A stretch of DNA of 64,000 nt from Cognatishimia maritima (lineage in GTDB: Bacteria; Pseudomonadota; Alphaproteobacteria; Rhodobacterales; Rhodobacteraceae): contig NZ_FQWM01000003.1 in the NCBI RefSeq assembly GCF_900129685.1, forward strand, positions 145,896 to 209,895, in the 5' to 3' direction. Every line of letters begins with the position of its first letter. Position 1 is the stretch's first letter. Made by a program: the position numbers and the translations under genes. Of this stretch, positions 26,962 to 35,677 are shown in pieces. The notes under the pieces are model-generated. The model made no database searches, was not told the DNA's origin, and saw nothing but the letters and a program-made list of their open reading frames with translations.

Positions 26962-26981
26962 ATTACTGACTAGTAGGTAAT
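26962..26981. promoter_or_regulatory. Palindromic operator, copy 2, for the TetR regulator
   Basis: ATTACTGACTAGTAGGTAAT is the exact reverse complement of copy 1 and is extended by AT on each side (26960-26983). It is 21 bases before the ATG of the Gfo/Idh gene. A 230-base gene-free gap separates it from the TetR gene. Confidence 0.8.
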
Positions 26982-27002
26982 ATCAAGACTTTGGAGGATG
27001 AC

Positions 27003-28157
27003 ATGACAAAAACTCGGAATATTGGCATCATTATGCACGGCGTGACCGGCCGTATGGGTATGAATCAGCATTTGATCCGATCAGTTCTGGCTATTCGCAA
27101 TCAGGGTGGGATTGCCCTAGATAACGGCGAACAGCTTATCCCTGATCCGATCATCGTCGGGCGGAACGCGGACAAAATCGCGGCCTTGGCGGCGCGTCAT
27201 TCGGTTGAACGCTACACCACCGATATGGATGCGGCACTGGCAGACCCTTATAACGAAATTTTCTTTGATGCTGCCTCGACGCAGTTGCGCCCGGGGTTGC
27301 TGCGCAAGGCTATCGACGCCGGTAAACATGTTTACTGCGAAAAGCCTGTCTCTGAGGGGCTAACCGAAGCGCTTGAGATTGCGAAGTACGCGCGTGAAAA
27401 GAATGTGAAGAACGGCATCGTGCACGACAAACTTGATCTGCCAGGGCTCGTCAAACTGAAACGGCTGCGTGACAGCGGCTTCTTTGGCAAAATTCTGTCG
27501 GTGAAGGGCGAGTTTGGCTATTGGGTTTTTGAAGGCGACTGGATGCCTGCACAGCGGCCAAGCTGGAATTACCGCGCTGAAGATGGTGGTGGTATGGTGT
27601 CTGACATGCTGTGCCATTGGCGGTATGTGCTTGATAACGTGGTCGCTCCGGTCAAGTCCGTGTCGTGCACGACGGCGACGCATATTCCAAAACGGGTTGA
27701 CGAAGCTGGGCGCGAATATGACTGCACAGCGGATGACGCGGCTTATGCGACCTTCATGCTGGAAGGCGACATCGTCGCCCATATCAATTCCAGCTGGTGC
27801 ACCCGCGTAAAACGCGATGATCTGGTGACCTTCCAGATCGATGGCACGCACGGGTCTGCTGTGGCTGGCTTGCACTCTTGCTATAGCCAGCACCGCGTCA
27901 ATACGCCCAAGCCGGTCTGGAACCCGGATGAGCCAAACAAAATGGATTTCCACGCGGGTTGGGAAGAAGTGCCGGACAACGTTCCTTTGGACAATGGCTT
28001 CAAAGTGCAGTGGGAGCAGTTCCTGCGTCACGTTGTTGAAGATGCCCCATGGAAATACGACTTGGTCGAGGGTGCCAAAGGCGTCCAATTGGCAGAAGCT
28101 GGTTACGAAAGTGCCCGCACCCGTCGTTGGGTCGATCTGCCGGATCTGGACATCTAA
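27003..28157 (+). CDS. Gfo/Idh/MocA-family NAD(P)-dependent oxidoreductase
   Basis: This is a 384-residue dehydrogenase with a Rossmann start ('IGIIMHGVTGRMGMNQHLIRS'), the Gfo/Idh active-site 'HVYCEKPVSEGLTEAL' with the conserved EKP lysine, and a C-terminal alpha/beta domain ('KGEFGYWVFEGDW', 'WNYRAEDGGGMVSDMLCHWRYVLDNV'). The nucleotide motif is GVTGRMG, an unusual form. The ATG at 27003 follows GGAGG. The family oxidises sugar, inositol or glycoside hydroxyls. It is first in a three-gene operon under the TetR operator, so its substrate should be what the TTT system imports, or a product of it. Confidence 0.88.
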   Translation: MTKTRNIGIIMHGVTGRMGMNQHLIRSVLAIRNQGGIALDNGEQLIPDPIIVGRNADKIAALAARHSVERYTTDMDAALADPYNEIFFDAASTQLRPGLLRKAIDAGKHVYCEKPVSEGLTEALEIAKYAREKNVKNGIVHDKLDLPGLVKLKRLRDSGFFGKILSVKGEFGYWVFEGDWMPAQRPSWNYRAEDGGGMVSDMLCHWRYVLDNVVAPVKSVSCTTATHIPKRVDEAGREYDCTADDAAYATFMLEGDIVAHINSSWCTRVKRDDLVTFQIDGTHGSAVAGLHSCYSQHRVNTPKPVWNPDEPNKMDFHAGWEEVPDNVPLDNGFKVQWEQFLRHVVEDAPWKYDLVEGAKGVQLAEAGYESARTRRWVDLPDLDI

Positions 28158-28167
28158 GGAGAGTTTT

Positions 28168-29334
28168 ATGGCACAGTTGATATTGCCGACCGCAGGCGGC
28201 GGGACTGAATCCTTTACTATCAAGCCAGGGATTGATCCTGCCGCAGTGTCTCCGATTCAACGCGATGTGCGCACGGTCTATGCCGCGGTGCATGTTGTAG
28301 TAGACCCGTTTGCCGATAATGCGCCCATGATCGAAGGCGCCGTTGATTGGGATCGCACACTCGCCTTCCGAGAGCACCTGTGGAACCTAGGGTTCGGCGT
28401 CGCCGAAGCCATGGACACCGCGCAACGCGGAATGGGTATGGACTGGAATACCTCGCTTGAGCTTATTCAGAAAAGTGTCGCGCTGGCCAAATCTGGCGGC
28501 CATCTTGTGGCTTGCGGCGCGGGGACAGATCATCTTGAACCCGGCCCGGATGTCACTTTGGATGACGTCATTGCAGCCTATGAATTGCAATGCGAGGCGG
28601 TTGAAGCCGCAGGCGGGCAGGTCATCATGATGGCATCCCGCGCCTTGGCAGCCGTGGCGCAATCGCCCGATGACTATCGCAAGGTCTACGCGCGCATCTT
28701 GGGTGGTCTGCAGCGTCCGGCGATTTTGCATTGGTTGGGCGAGATGTTTGATCCAGCTTTGAAAGGCTATTGGGGATCAGATGACCACGATATCGCGATG
28801 GACATCTGTTTGGACATTATTGCCGAAAGTGCTTCGAAAATTGACGGCATCAAAATTTCGCTGCTTTCCGCTGAGAAAGAAATCACGATGCGCAACCGCC
28901 TGCCGGCCAATGTGCGCATGTATACGGGTGACGATTTTAACTATCCCGAATTGATTGCCGGGGACGAACAAGGCTTCAGCCACGCCCTTTTGGGGATCTT
29001 TGACCCAATCGCACCGATGGCTGCGAACGCTTTAAACGCGCTCAGCGCTGGCGATACACAGGCTTTCCTCGCTCAACTGGAACCGACGGTCGCCCTGTCA
29101 CGCCACATCTTCAAAGCGCCAACACGCTTTTACAAGACCGGCGTGGTCTTTTCGGCCTATCTGAATGGTCATCAAGACCACTTTACCATGCTCGGAGGGC
29201 AGCAGGCCGCGCGGTCAATGTTACACTTGGCAGACCTGATCCGGCTGGGCAGCGATGCCGGACTATTCCCCGACCCAGAGATGACCGCCCGGCGCGCCGC
29301 CAGCGTATTTGCAACTTACGGTGTGACCCAATGA
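28168..29334 (+). CDS. DUF993 family protein, aldolase-like (dihydrodipicolinate synthase fold)
   Basis: These 388 residues match DUF993, an uncharacterised family related to class I aldolases of the DapA type. Segments include 'VHVVVDPFADNAP', 'TAQRGMGMDWNTSLELIQKS', 'VAACG'-like 'GGHLVACGAGTDHL', 'GQVIMMASRALA' and 'ILHWLGEMFDPALKGYWGS'. 'SKIDGIKISLLSAEKEITMR' offers a lysine at the position of the Schiff-base strand. I choose ATG 28168, eight bases after AAGGAG; the longer frame to 27841 runs antisense to nothing but overlaps the dehydrogenase in another frame. It probably cleaves a keto acid produced by the dehydrogenase. Confidence 0.85.
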   Translation: MAQLILPTAGGGTESFTIKPGIDPAAVSPIQRDVRTVYAAVHVVVDPFADNAPMIEGAVDWDRTLAFREHLWNLGFGVAEAMDTAQRGMGMDWNTSLELIQKSVALAKSGGHLVACGAGTDHLEPGPDVTLDDVIAAYELQCEAVEAAGGQVIMMASRALAAVAQSPDDYRKVYARILGGLQRPAILHWLGEMFDPALKGYWGSDDHDIAMDICLDIIAESASKIDGIKISLLSAEKEITMRNRLPANVRMYTGDDFNYPELIAGDEQGFSHALLGIFDPIAPMAANALNALSAGDTQAFLAQLEPTVALSRHIFKAPTRFYKTGVVFSAYLNGHQDHFTMLGGQQAARSMLHLADLIRLGSDAGLFPDPEMTARRAASVFATYGVTQ

Positions 29335-30158
29335 CCGGCGTTTCAGCAAACCGCCTGTCTTTGAACACGGCAACGGTCAAACAACAATGGAACCTTGAGC
29401 AGTGTATCGAAGGCTGCGCTCGGCACGGCCTAGGCGGCATTGCGCCTTGGCGTGATGTGCTTCAGGACCTTGGTGTTTCAAAAGCAGCTAAAAAGATCAA
29501 AGATGCCGGTCTACAGGTGTCAGGCCTCTGCCGGGGCGGTTGGTACACGGCCGAAGGCGCTTTGACTCAGGCGGTGCTTGACGACAACAGGCGCGCAGTG
29601 GATGAGGCCGCTCAAATCGGAGCGGACTGCCTTGTGATGGTAGTTGGCGGGCTGGCCGAGGGGAGCAAGGATATTCAGGGCGCGCGCGCGATCGTCGAAG
29701 ACGGGTTGGCGCAAACGCTGGACTATGCCCGCTCTGTCGGGGTTAAGATCGCCATCGAGCCATTGCATCCCATGTATGCCGCAGATCGTGCTTGTGTGAA
29801 TACCTTGAGTCAAACACTTGATATCTGTGATCGTCTCGGCGCAGGTATCGGTGCTGCAGTGGACGTGTACCATGTTTGGTGGGACCCAGACATCCAGGAA
29901 CAGATCAAACGCGCAGGACAGGATCGCCTGCTGGCCTTTCATGTATGTGACTGGTTGCTTGAAACCAAAGACCTGCTGACAGATCGCGGAATGATGGGCG
30001 ATGGGGTGATCGATATTCGTGGCCTGCGTTCTGATGTCGAAGCAGAGGGGTTTGCGGGCCTTGTCGAAGTGGAGATATTCTCGGCGGATAACTGGTGGAG
30101 ACGTGACGCTGACGAGGTGATGCAAGTGATCATCGAACGTGGTGCGTCTGCCTGCTAG
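29331..30158 (+). CDS. TIM-barrel sugar phosphate isomerase/epimerase family protein
   Basis: This is a 275-residue AP-endonuclease-2 barrel with metal-ligand motifs 'VKIAIEPLHPMYAADRA' (Glu), 'AAVDVYHVWWDPD' (Asp and His), 'HVCDWLLETKD' and 'GLVEVEIFSADNWW' (Glu). It starts inside the DUF993 stop (ATGA), giving tight coupling. In such operons these proteins act as isomerases, epimerases or keto-glycoside eliminases. No terminator is evident in the 101 bases before the LysR remnant. Confidence 0.86.
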   Translation: MTGVSANRLSLNTATVKQQWNLEQCIEGCARHGLGGIAPWRDVLQDLGVSKAAKKIKDAGLQVSGLCRGGWYTAEGALTQAVLDDNRRAVDEAAQIGADCLVMVVGGLAEGSKDIQGARAIVEDGLAQTLDYARSVGVKIAIEPLHPMYAADRACVNTLSQTLDICDRLGAGIGAAVDVYHVWWDPDIQEQIKRAGQDRLLAFHVCDWLLETKDLLTDRGMMGDGVIDIRGLRSDVEAEGFAGLVEVEIFSADNWWRRDADEVMQVIIERGASAC

Positions 30159-30259
30159 TCTGGGGCGACTGGTGGTAAAATTTGCGCGTCAGAGGCGGTC
30201 GCTTGAACAATTTGAGCGCCCGCGCCTTACGGTCGGAAGTTTTTTCAAAGCGCAAGTCT

Positions 30260-31078
30260 TTAACAAGGCTTGGCGACTGACTCGAATGACTTTCGTTTGA
30301 TGTAATCGACTAGAAAGTCCGCAAAGGTTCGGACACGCCTTGGCAGTGTGCGTCCCGGCGGAAACATGATCTGGAGTGGGATTGGCGGCGGCAAAAAATC
30401 TGTTAGGAGTGGGATCAGCCGACCTGCACGCAGGTCCTCGCGCGTGTCGAGCTCGGACTTTAAGATAATGCCATATCCTTTCAGCGCCCATTGCCTCACC
30501 AATTCCCCGTCATTGGCGACGCGATTTCCTCTGACAAGAATTTCTTGGCGATTTGGTCCGGTGCCAAACTGCCAAACATTGTCAAGATCGCGGCCAAAAC
30601 GCATAATCAGGCGGTTGTGATCCTTTAGATCGGAAGGGGACTCGGGCGTTCCATGCGCACTCAAATAGCTTGGCGATGCACAAACGACGCGACGCATTTC
30701 ATCGATCCTGCGAACCCGCAGCGAACTGTCTGAAACATGTCCAAACCGTATGGCGAGATCAAATCCTTCACCCACAATATTCACATAACCGTCAGCCAAA
30801 GATTGCTCGATCATGGCTTGAGGGTGGCGTTCGAGAAATTCAGCAATCGCTTCAGAAATGGTGTTTCGTCCCATGTCGCTGGGTGCACTGATGCGGATCA
30901 GGCCAGAAACGGTTTCAGCGCCATAGCGAATGCGGGAATCCAAGTCTTTGACTTCGTCCAGCACCGTCCTTGCGCCCTCCAAGAGCGTGCGCCCTTCTTC
31001 CGTTAGGCTAAAGGAGCGGGTCGTTCGATTGAGCAATGTAACCCCATAATGTGCCTCTAGCGCCGCCAGACGCTCACC
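30260..31078 (-). pseudogene. LysR-family regulator, 5'-truncated, without its helix-turn-helix
   Basis: The effector domain is intact ('VSGLIRISAPSDMGRNTISEAIAEFLERHPQAMIE', 'DGYVNIVGEGFDLAIRFGHV', 'KGYGIILKSELDTREDLRAGRLIPLL'). The last part of the DNA-binding domain is also recognisable ('ERLAALEAHYGVTLLNRTTRSFSLTEEGRTLL'), reading back to about 31075. Upstream of that, homology stops, a stop codon follows, and the recognition helices (about 45 residues) are missing. The only available start is an internal TTG at 31036. A regulator without DNA contact residues is very likely dead. It abuts a similarly beheaded nitroreductase. Confidence 0.8.
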
Positions 31079-31084
31079 AAATGA

Positions 31085-31324
31085 AACAAACAGGTGTACC
31101 TTAATCTCTGGGAATTACTTTTGGGCGTTTCGACGCTGGGCATCAATGCTACACCGATGGAAAGCATCGACACGCGCGCGTTGGATGCAGAATTCGGCTT
31201 GCGTGAAAAGGGGTACAGCAGCCTTTTCATCGTTACTCTGGGCTACTCCGACTCCGATACGGACTTTAACGCAAAGCTGCCAAAGTCCCGACTGCCATTT
31301 AACGAGATCCTGACCGAAGTCTGA
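31085..31324 (+). pseudogene. Oxygen-insensitive nitroreductase (NfsB type), C-terminal remnant
   Basis: Only about 79 codons remain, reading [19 protein letters not shown] and then '[19 protein letters not shown]', '[20 protein letters not shown]', and ending '[16 protein letters not shown]'. This matches the last third of NfsB/NfnB nitroreductases (about 217 residues). The FMN-binding N-terminal two thirds are gone; a stop codon at 31082 closes the frame upstream. No promoter or ribosome site is visible. Together with the LysR remnant, this looks like one deletion that removed the divergent promoter and both 5' ends. Confidence 0.75.
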
Positions 31325-31503
31325 TCATCTCTCATATCTGAACACGAACGTACCGACCGCGTCTTATGCGGCCGGGCACTATCTCCATCGGTCGCGCCTG
31401 CTCAGGGAGGATCGCGCCGCTTCGGCATCGCGATCCGACTTATGTGCACAAAGATATTTCTGAAATCACGCGGCCACCAAATCTTAAGTCCCAAAAAATC
31501 CAC

Positions 31504-31532
31504 TTGACTCATATCTATTAATATACTGTGAT
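31504..31532 (+). promoter_or_regulatory. Promoter of the amino-acid-type ABC operon
   Basis: TTGACT (31504-31509) and, 17 bases on, TGTGAT (31527-31532), inside the palindromic operator. The -35 to operator distance is the same (8 bases) as in the second TTT promoter. Confidence 0.5.
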
Positions 31533-31539
31533 ATATTAA
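31518..31539. promoter_or_regulatory. GntR-type operator, copy 1
   Basis: TTAATATA-CTGTGA-TATATTAA is a perfect 8-bp inverted repeat around six bases. It matches 19 of 22 bases at 40721-40742 before the TTT operon that encodes a GntR regulator. Confidence 0.75.
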
Positions 31540-31658
31540 GAAGGTGATGACGTCGATCTGAACTGTGTCTGCAATAGAACTTTGCGATACAAATACCGCT
31601 GGAGTGAAGCCGACCTCTGCATCTTCGGAAAATTTGCGATACGACGGGAGGAGCCAGG

Positions 31659-32327
31659 TTGTATCAGTTTAATTTCGAACCGGTTTTCGGGGCGTTTGAT
31701 ACGCTTTTGCTCGGGGCTTGGTTTACAATTCAGATGTCTTGTATGGCGATGCTATTGGGGCTCGCCGTGTCGGTTGCTGGCGCAATTGGGAAAACATCGG
31801 GCATCCGTCTGCTGAATCTGGTGGTCGACATCTATGTCGAGATCATTCGCAACACGCCATTCCTCGTGCAGATCTATTTCATCTTTTTTGGCTTGCCTGC
31901 CTTGGGTATTCGTATGTCGCCCAACCAAGCAGCATTGCTGGCCCTGACCGTGAATTTTGGCGCCTATGGAACCGAGATCATTCGGGCCGGGATCAATTCC
32001 ATTAACCGTGGTCAGATCGAAGCCGCTCAGGCCATTGGCCTTTCGTGGCTCCAAGTCCTGCGCTACGTCGTGATCAAGCCAGCTCTGCGCGCTGTCTATC
32101 CAGCTTTGACCAGCCAGTTCATCTTTTTGATGCTTGGCTCAAGTGTGGTATCCGCGATTTCTGCCACTGACCTGACGGCTGCCAGTAACGATTTGAATTC
32201 ACTGACATTTGCGAGTTTCGAGGTCTATCTGGTGACGACTGCGATTTACCTCGTGATGTCGATTGCCTTCTCGATCGCATTTTCTCTCATTGGGCGCTCT
32301 TGGTTCGCCTATCCGGTCAACAGGTAG
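31659..32327 (+). CDS. Polar amino acid ABC transporter permease (HisM/GlnP type)
   Basis: This is a 222-residue permease with about five membrane helices. The family motif 'YVEIIRNTPFLVQIYFIFFGLPALGI' is present, as is the coupling loop 'GQIEAAQAIGLSWLQVLRYVVIKPALR'. The start is TTG at 31659, preceded by GGGAGGAG at the right spacing; no ATG is available in the frame nearby. It forms the pore together with the next gene. Confidence 0.88.
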   Translation: MYQFNFEPVFGAFDTLLLGAWFTIQMSCMAMLLGLAVSVAGAIGKTSGIRLLNLVVDIYVEIIRNTPFLVQIYFIFFGLPALGIRMSPNQAALLALTVNFGAYGTEIIRAGINSINRGQIEAAQAIGLSWLQVLRYVVIKPALRAVYPALTSQFIFLMLGSSVVSAISATDLTAASNDLNSLTFASFEVYLVTTAIYLVMSIAFSIAFSLIGRSWFAYPVNR

Positions 32328-32336
32328 GAGGCAAAG

Positions 32337-32993
32337 ATGATCCGTGAATTTGGAACAGGCGAAGTCATCTATATCGTACTCGCGATCCGCTGGACGATTG
32401 CGCTTTCGTTGATCGCATTCCTAGGCGGTGCGTTAGGAGGCCTGACCGTTGCCCTTGCTCGCGTGTCAGACAACACATCGGCAAGGTTGGCCGCGACGGG
32501 CTTTATCCGTTTGTTTCAGGGCACGCCGCTGTTGATGCAGCTCTTCATCGTTTATTTTGGTCTTAATATCGTTGGCCTTCCGACCAGCGCATGGCTGGCT
32601 GCGGCTGTAGCACTGACTTTGCATGCCAGCGCCTTTCTTGGCGAGATTTGGCGCGGATGTATCCAAGCTGTGCCGCGTGGCCAGACCGAGGCAGCTGATG
32701 CTTTGGCCTATGGTTATGTCACACGCTTGAAGGACGTGATCCTGCCTCAGGCGGCACGGATTGCTGCTGCCCCGACCACGGGATTTCTGGTGCAACTCAT
32801 TAAGAGCACCTCCCTAGCATCCATTATTGGGTTCACAGAACTAACCCGGGCGGGGCAGGTCATCAGCAACGCGACCTTCAAACCTTTCGTGGTGATCAGC
32901 CTCGTTGCTGTTCTCTACTTCATTCTGTGCTGGCCGCTGTCTTTGGCGGCAAAGCGCCTTGAATCCAGATTTGACCGGGCCGTCGCACGTTAA
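32337..32993 (+). CDS. Polar amino acid ABC transporter permease (second subunit)
   Basis: This 218-residue permease is homologous to the previous one: 'FIRLFQGTPLLMQLFIVYFGLNIVGL' and the coupling loop 'GQTEAADALAYGYVTRLKDVILPQAAR'. It starts nine bases after the previous gene. The two form the heterodimeric channel of a His/Gln-type importer. Confidence 0.88.
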   Translation: MIREFGTGEVIYIVLAIRWTIALSLIAFLGGALGGLTVALARVSDNTSARLAATGFIRLFQGTPLLMQLFIVYFGLNIVGLPTSAWLAAAVALTLHASAFLGEIWRGCIQAVPRGQTEAADALAYGYVTRLKDVILPQAARIAAAPTTGFLVQLIKSTSLASIIGFTELTRAGQVISNATFKPFVVISLVAVLYFILCWPLSLAAKRLESRFDRAVAR

Positions 32994-33038
32994 CCGCGCG
33001 GCCCAAATGCAACCGCTACACCATTTAGGAGGAGAAAC

Positions 33039-33845
33039 ATGGTACTAGCTAAAACAAAGGGCCTGATCGCAGCATCAGCCGCGCTCGCGTTGAGCGTTCT
33101 CGGTGCGCAGCACGCCGCCGCCGACAGCATTTCCGACATTCAAAACGCAGGTTCGATGAAGGTCGGCATGCTTGTGGACTTTCCGCCAGTCGGGTTCATG
33201 AATTCCGACAATGAACCAGATGGGTATGATGCCGATATCTCGGCGATGCTGGGTGAGAAACTGGGTGTGGATGTGGAAATCGTGCCGGTCACAGGCCCGA
33301 ACCGCATCCCTTATCTGTTGAGCGGTCAGGTTGACTTGCTGATTTCGTCGCTTGCAATCACACCCGAGCGTGCAGAAAAAGTCGATTTCAGCGAGCCCTA
33401 TGCAGCCGTGCGCATTGGCATCTTTGGCCCCACTGATTTGGATATCTCAGATGCAGATGATCTGCCGGGTCATGTGATTGGTGTAACTCGGGCAAGTGGT
33501 CAGGATGCGACGCTGACAAAGATCGCGCCAGAGGGCACGAACATTCGCCGCTTTGACGATGATGTCAGCGCAGTGCAGGCGCTGCTGAGTGGCCAAGTTG
33601 AGGCGATTGGCGTGTCAAACATCGGCATGAAGCAAATTCATCAGATTGCGCCAGGCAAATTCAACGAGAAGTTTGAGATGAACCGCTTCATTCTGGCGCT
33701 TGGTGTGCACCCGGATGATGATGCAATGATGGACTATGTGAACACTTTCCTGGGCGAGATCAAAGCCAGCGGTCAGTTGGAAGCCACCTACCAAAAGTGG
33801 TTTGAGGAATCCCTGCCTGACTTCTCTGGTGTGGTCACCAAGTGA
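33039..33845 (+). CDS. Polar amino acid-type ABC transporter substrate-binding protein
   Basis: This is a 268-residue family-3 solute-binding protein with a signal peptide at residues 1-29 (...QHAAAD). It shows '[35 protein letters not shown]', '[22 protein letters not shown]' and a C-terminal '[10 protein letters not shown]'. The conserved ligand residues of the amino-acid cluster (the Arg-Glu-Lys region around '[14 protein letters not shown]') are present. GGAGG precedes the ATG. It shares a regulator with a carboxylate TTT system, so an amino acid or an acid with similar charge is a fair guess. Confidence 0.9.
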   Translation: MVLAKTKGLIAASAALALSVLGAQHAAADSISDIQNAGSMKVGMLVDFPPVGFMNSDNEPDGYDADISAMLGEKLGVDVEIVPVTGPNRIPYLLSGQVDLLISSLAITPERAEKVDFSEPYAAVRIGIFGPTDLDISDADDLPGHVIGVTRASGQDATLTKIAPEGTNIRRFDDDVSAVQALLSGQVEAIGVSNIGMKQIHQIAPGKFNEKFEMNRFILALGVHPDDDAMMDYVNTFLGEIKASGQLEATYQKWFEESLPDFSGVVTK

Positions 33846-33862
33846 GCGCAAAGGACACATCC

Positions 33863-34639
33863 ATGAACATGGTCCCAACAAAACCTGAGCCTGCTTTGCA
33901 GGCTCAGACACTGCCTGCTATCGAACTGCAAGGTCTTGAGAAATGGTACGGCGCTTTTCAAGCACTCAAGAACGTGGATTTGACCGTACAATCTGGCGAA
34001 AAGATTGTTATTTGCGGACCCTCTGGATCAGGCAAATCGACGCTGATCCGGTGCATCAATCAGCTTGAGGAGATTCAAGGCGGTACCATTCGTGTTGATG
34101 GCAAGGCCCTGACAAATGATCCCAAAAGCGTTCGAGCGGTCCGGCGCGAAATTGGCATGGTGTTTCAACAGTTTAATCTGTTTCCACATATGACTATCCT
34201 TGAAAACTGTATTCTTGGCCCGATCAAAGTGGCAGGTGTCCCACGGGCTGAGGCCGAAGAGATCGCACACGAATATCTAAAGCGCGTCCGTATTCCCGAG
34301 CAGGCCAACAAATATCCGGCACAGCTTTCTGGCGGTCAGCAACAGCGCGTTGCCATCGCGCGGGCACTTTGCATGCGCCCTAAGGTGATGCTTTTTGACG
34401 AACCCACCTCGGCCTTGGACCCTGAAATGGTCAACGAGGTGTTGGATACGATGATCGATCTGGCCTCTGACGGGATGACAATGATTTGCGTAACCCATGA
34501 GATGGGGTTTGCAAGGAAGGTCGCGGATCGGGTGATCTTTATGGATCACGGTGAAATCATTGAAGAAAACGACCCGGAACAATTTTTTGAAGCGCCGCGT
34601 CACGAGCGTACGCGCAGTTTCTTGGGTCAAATTGCATAA
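33863..34639 (+). CDS. Polar amino acid ABC transporter ATP-binding protein
   Basis: This is a 258-residue GlnQ/HisP-like ATPase: Walker A '[18 protein letters not shown]', Q-loop '[15 protein letters not shown]', signature '[15 protein letters not shown]', Walker B '[15 protein letters not shown]', switch '[15 protein letters not shown]'. I prefer ATG 33863 (AAGGA eight bases upstream); GTG 33842 would overlap the preceding stop. It completes the four-gene transporter. Confidence 0.88.
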   Translation: MNMVPTKPEPALQAQTLPAIELQGLEKWYGAFQALKNVDLTVQSGEKIVICGPSGSGKSTLIRCINQLEEIQGGTIRVDGKALTNDPKSVRAVRREIGMVFQQFNLFPHMTILENCILGPIKVAGVPRAEAEEIAHEYLKRVRIPEQANKYPAQLSGGQQQRVAIARALCMRPKVMLFDEPTSALDPEMVNEVLDTMIDLASDGMTMICVTHEMGFARKVADRVIFMDHGEIIEENDPEQFFEAPRHERTRSFLGQIA

Positions 34640-34652
34640 GAAGGAAGCTGTC

Positions 34653-35024
34653 ATGTCTGATATCGCAGAGCTTGAAGCTGCTGAAAATGCGCGTTGCAAT
34701 GCGCTGATGAACAATGATGTCGACGGGCTAGCGGCGATGCTGGCTGACGATCTGGCCCATGTTCACCTGAACGGGAATGTTGATGGCAAAGATGCCTATC
34801 TGGCCGGTGTCCGGGATCGCTTTCGGTTTTTATCCGTGCGGCGGGACAATCTGCAAATCCGTGTGATTGGGGACACGGCCGTGATGATTGGGGATTTAAT
34901 CCAGCAAACGAGAACGCTGGAGACGAATACCGACTTTGACATCAAAGCGGTCACGACCCAAGTCTGGGCAAGGCAAAACGGCAAGTGGACCTTGAACACT
35001 TGCCATAATGCGCTACCGGCTTAG
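34653..35024 (+). CDS. SnoaL-like/NTF2-fold protein
   Basis: This 123-residue protein fits the nuclear-transport-factor-2/DUF4440 pattern: 'ENARCNALMNNDVDGLAAMLADDLAHVHLNGNVDGKDAYL', then 'VRVIGDTAVMIGDL' and 'TTQVWARQNGKWTLNTCH'. These small cone-fold proteins are often isomerases, hydratases or ligand carriers. It starts 13 bases after the ATPase with AAGGAAG before ATG 34653; the longer frame to 34551 lies inside the ATPase gene. A role as an enzyme on the imported compound is possible; no activity can be read from sequence. Confidence 0.8.
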   Translation: MSDIAELEAAENARCNALMNNDVDGLAAMLADDLAHVHLNGNVDGKDAYLAGVRDRFRFLSVRRDNLQIRVIGDTAVMIGDLIQQTRTLETNTDFDIKAVTTQVWARQNGKWTLNTCHNALPA

Positions 35025-35052
35025 ACCTCCGAGAGATTTTGCCCGGATGGAT

Positions 35053-35673
35053 TTATGTCAGAGGACGCATGACTTGAGAGCGAAAGGCCGGCCTCTCGCT
35101 TAGCCTTTTGTACCACCGTTCAAGGTTTTTAAGTTCTGGTCGATCAATCTCAAGCGCATGCCAACGGTAGGCCGCGCATCCAATAGGGATATCGGCCATG
35201 CAAATGTGGTCTCCCAGAAGGAATTTCTTTCCCTCAAGTTGGGCATCTATCATCGACAATAGCTTCACTGATCGGTCATGTGCGTCCGCCAATAGCTGCG
35301 GATCACGTTCTGCGACGGGCGTCCGGATCAGCTGCAGGAAGACGGTCGACACTGCAGCATGCAAACTGGTCAGGGACCAGTCCATCCACTGATGGGCGAG
35401 GCCCTGTTGTTTCGCGCAGCTTGGCACCCAAGTAGCCGTGTCATATTGCAGGCAAAGATACCTTACGATGGCATTGGATTCCCAGATTGTGAAATCGCCG
35501 TCAATCAACACCGGGATTTGGCGGTTTGGATTGAGCGACAAGAACTCTGGCGTTTCGATGCCACCAAATTCTCCGCCCATGTCGACGCGTTCAACATCGA
35601 GCCCCAATTCAGCGGCGCACCACATCACCTTTTGGACGTTGATCGAATTGTTGCGGCCTAGAACCTGAATCAT
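35053..35673 (-). CDS. Glutathione S-transferase family protein
   Basis: This is a 206-residue GST. The thioredoxin-like N-terminal domain reads MIQVLGRNNSINVQKVMW with Ser/Asn near position 10, 'NPNRQIPVLIDGDFTIWESNAIVRYL' (the cis-Pro and Glu-Ser glutathione motif), then the helical C-terminal domain. I start at 35673, four bases after the next GST gene's stop; the longer frame to 35889 is antisense-type extension. It is tandem with a second GST. Confidence 0.85.
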   Translation of the reverse strand: MIQVLGRNNSINVQKVMWCAAELGLDVERVDMGGEFGGIETPEFLSLNPNRQIPVLIDGDFTIWESNAIVRYLCLQYDTATWVPSCAKQQGLAHQWMDWSLTSLHAAVSTVFLQLIRTPVAERDPQLLADAHDRSVKLLSMIDAQLEGKKFLLGDHICMADIPIGCAAYRWHALEIDRPELKNLERWYKRLSERPAFRSQVMRPLT

Positions 35674-35677
35674 AAGA

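Larger units (their letters stand above)
31325..31658. other. Gene-free region upstream of the amino-acid-type ABC operon
   Basis: These 334 bases carry no reading frame I trust. The first part is GC-rich nitroreductase flank. The last 160 bases are AT-rich and hold the promoter (31504-31532) and GntR-type operator (31518-31539). Confidence 0.6.

Noticed and set aside
10166-30201. Thirteen-base match TCAGAGGCGGTCG at 10166-10178 and 30189-30201
   Set aside because: Single short match in GC-rich spacers with no extension, symmetry or shared context; chance is likely.
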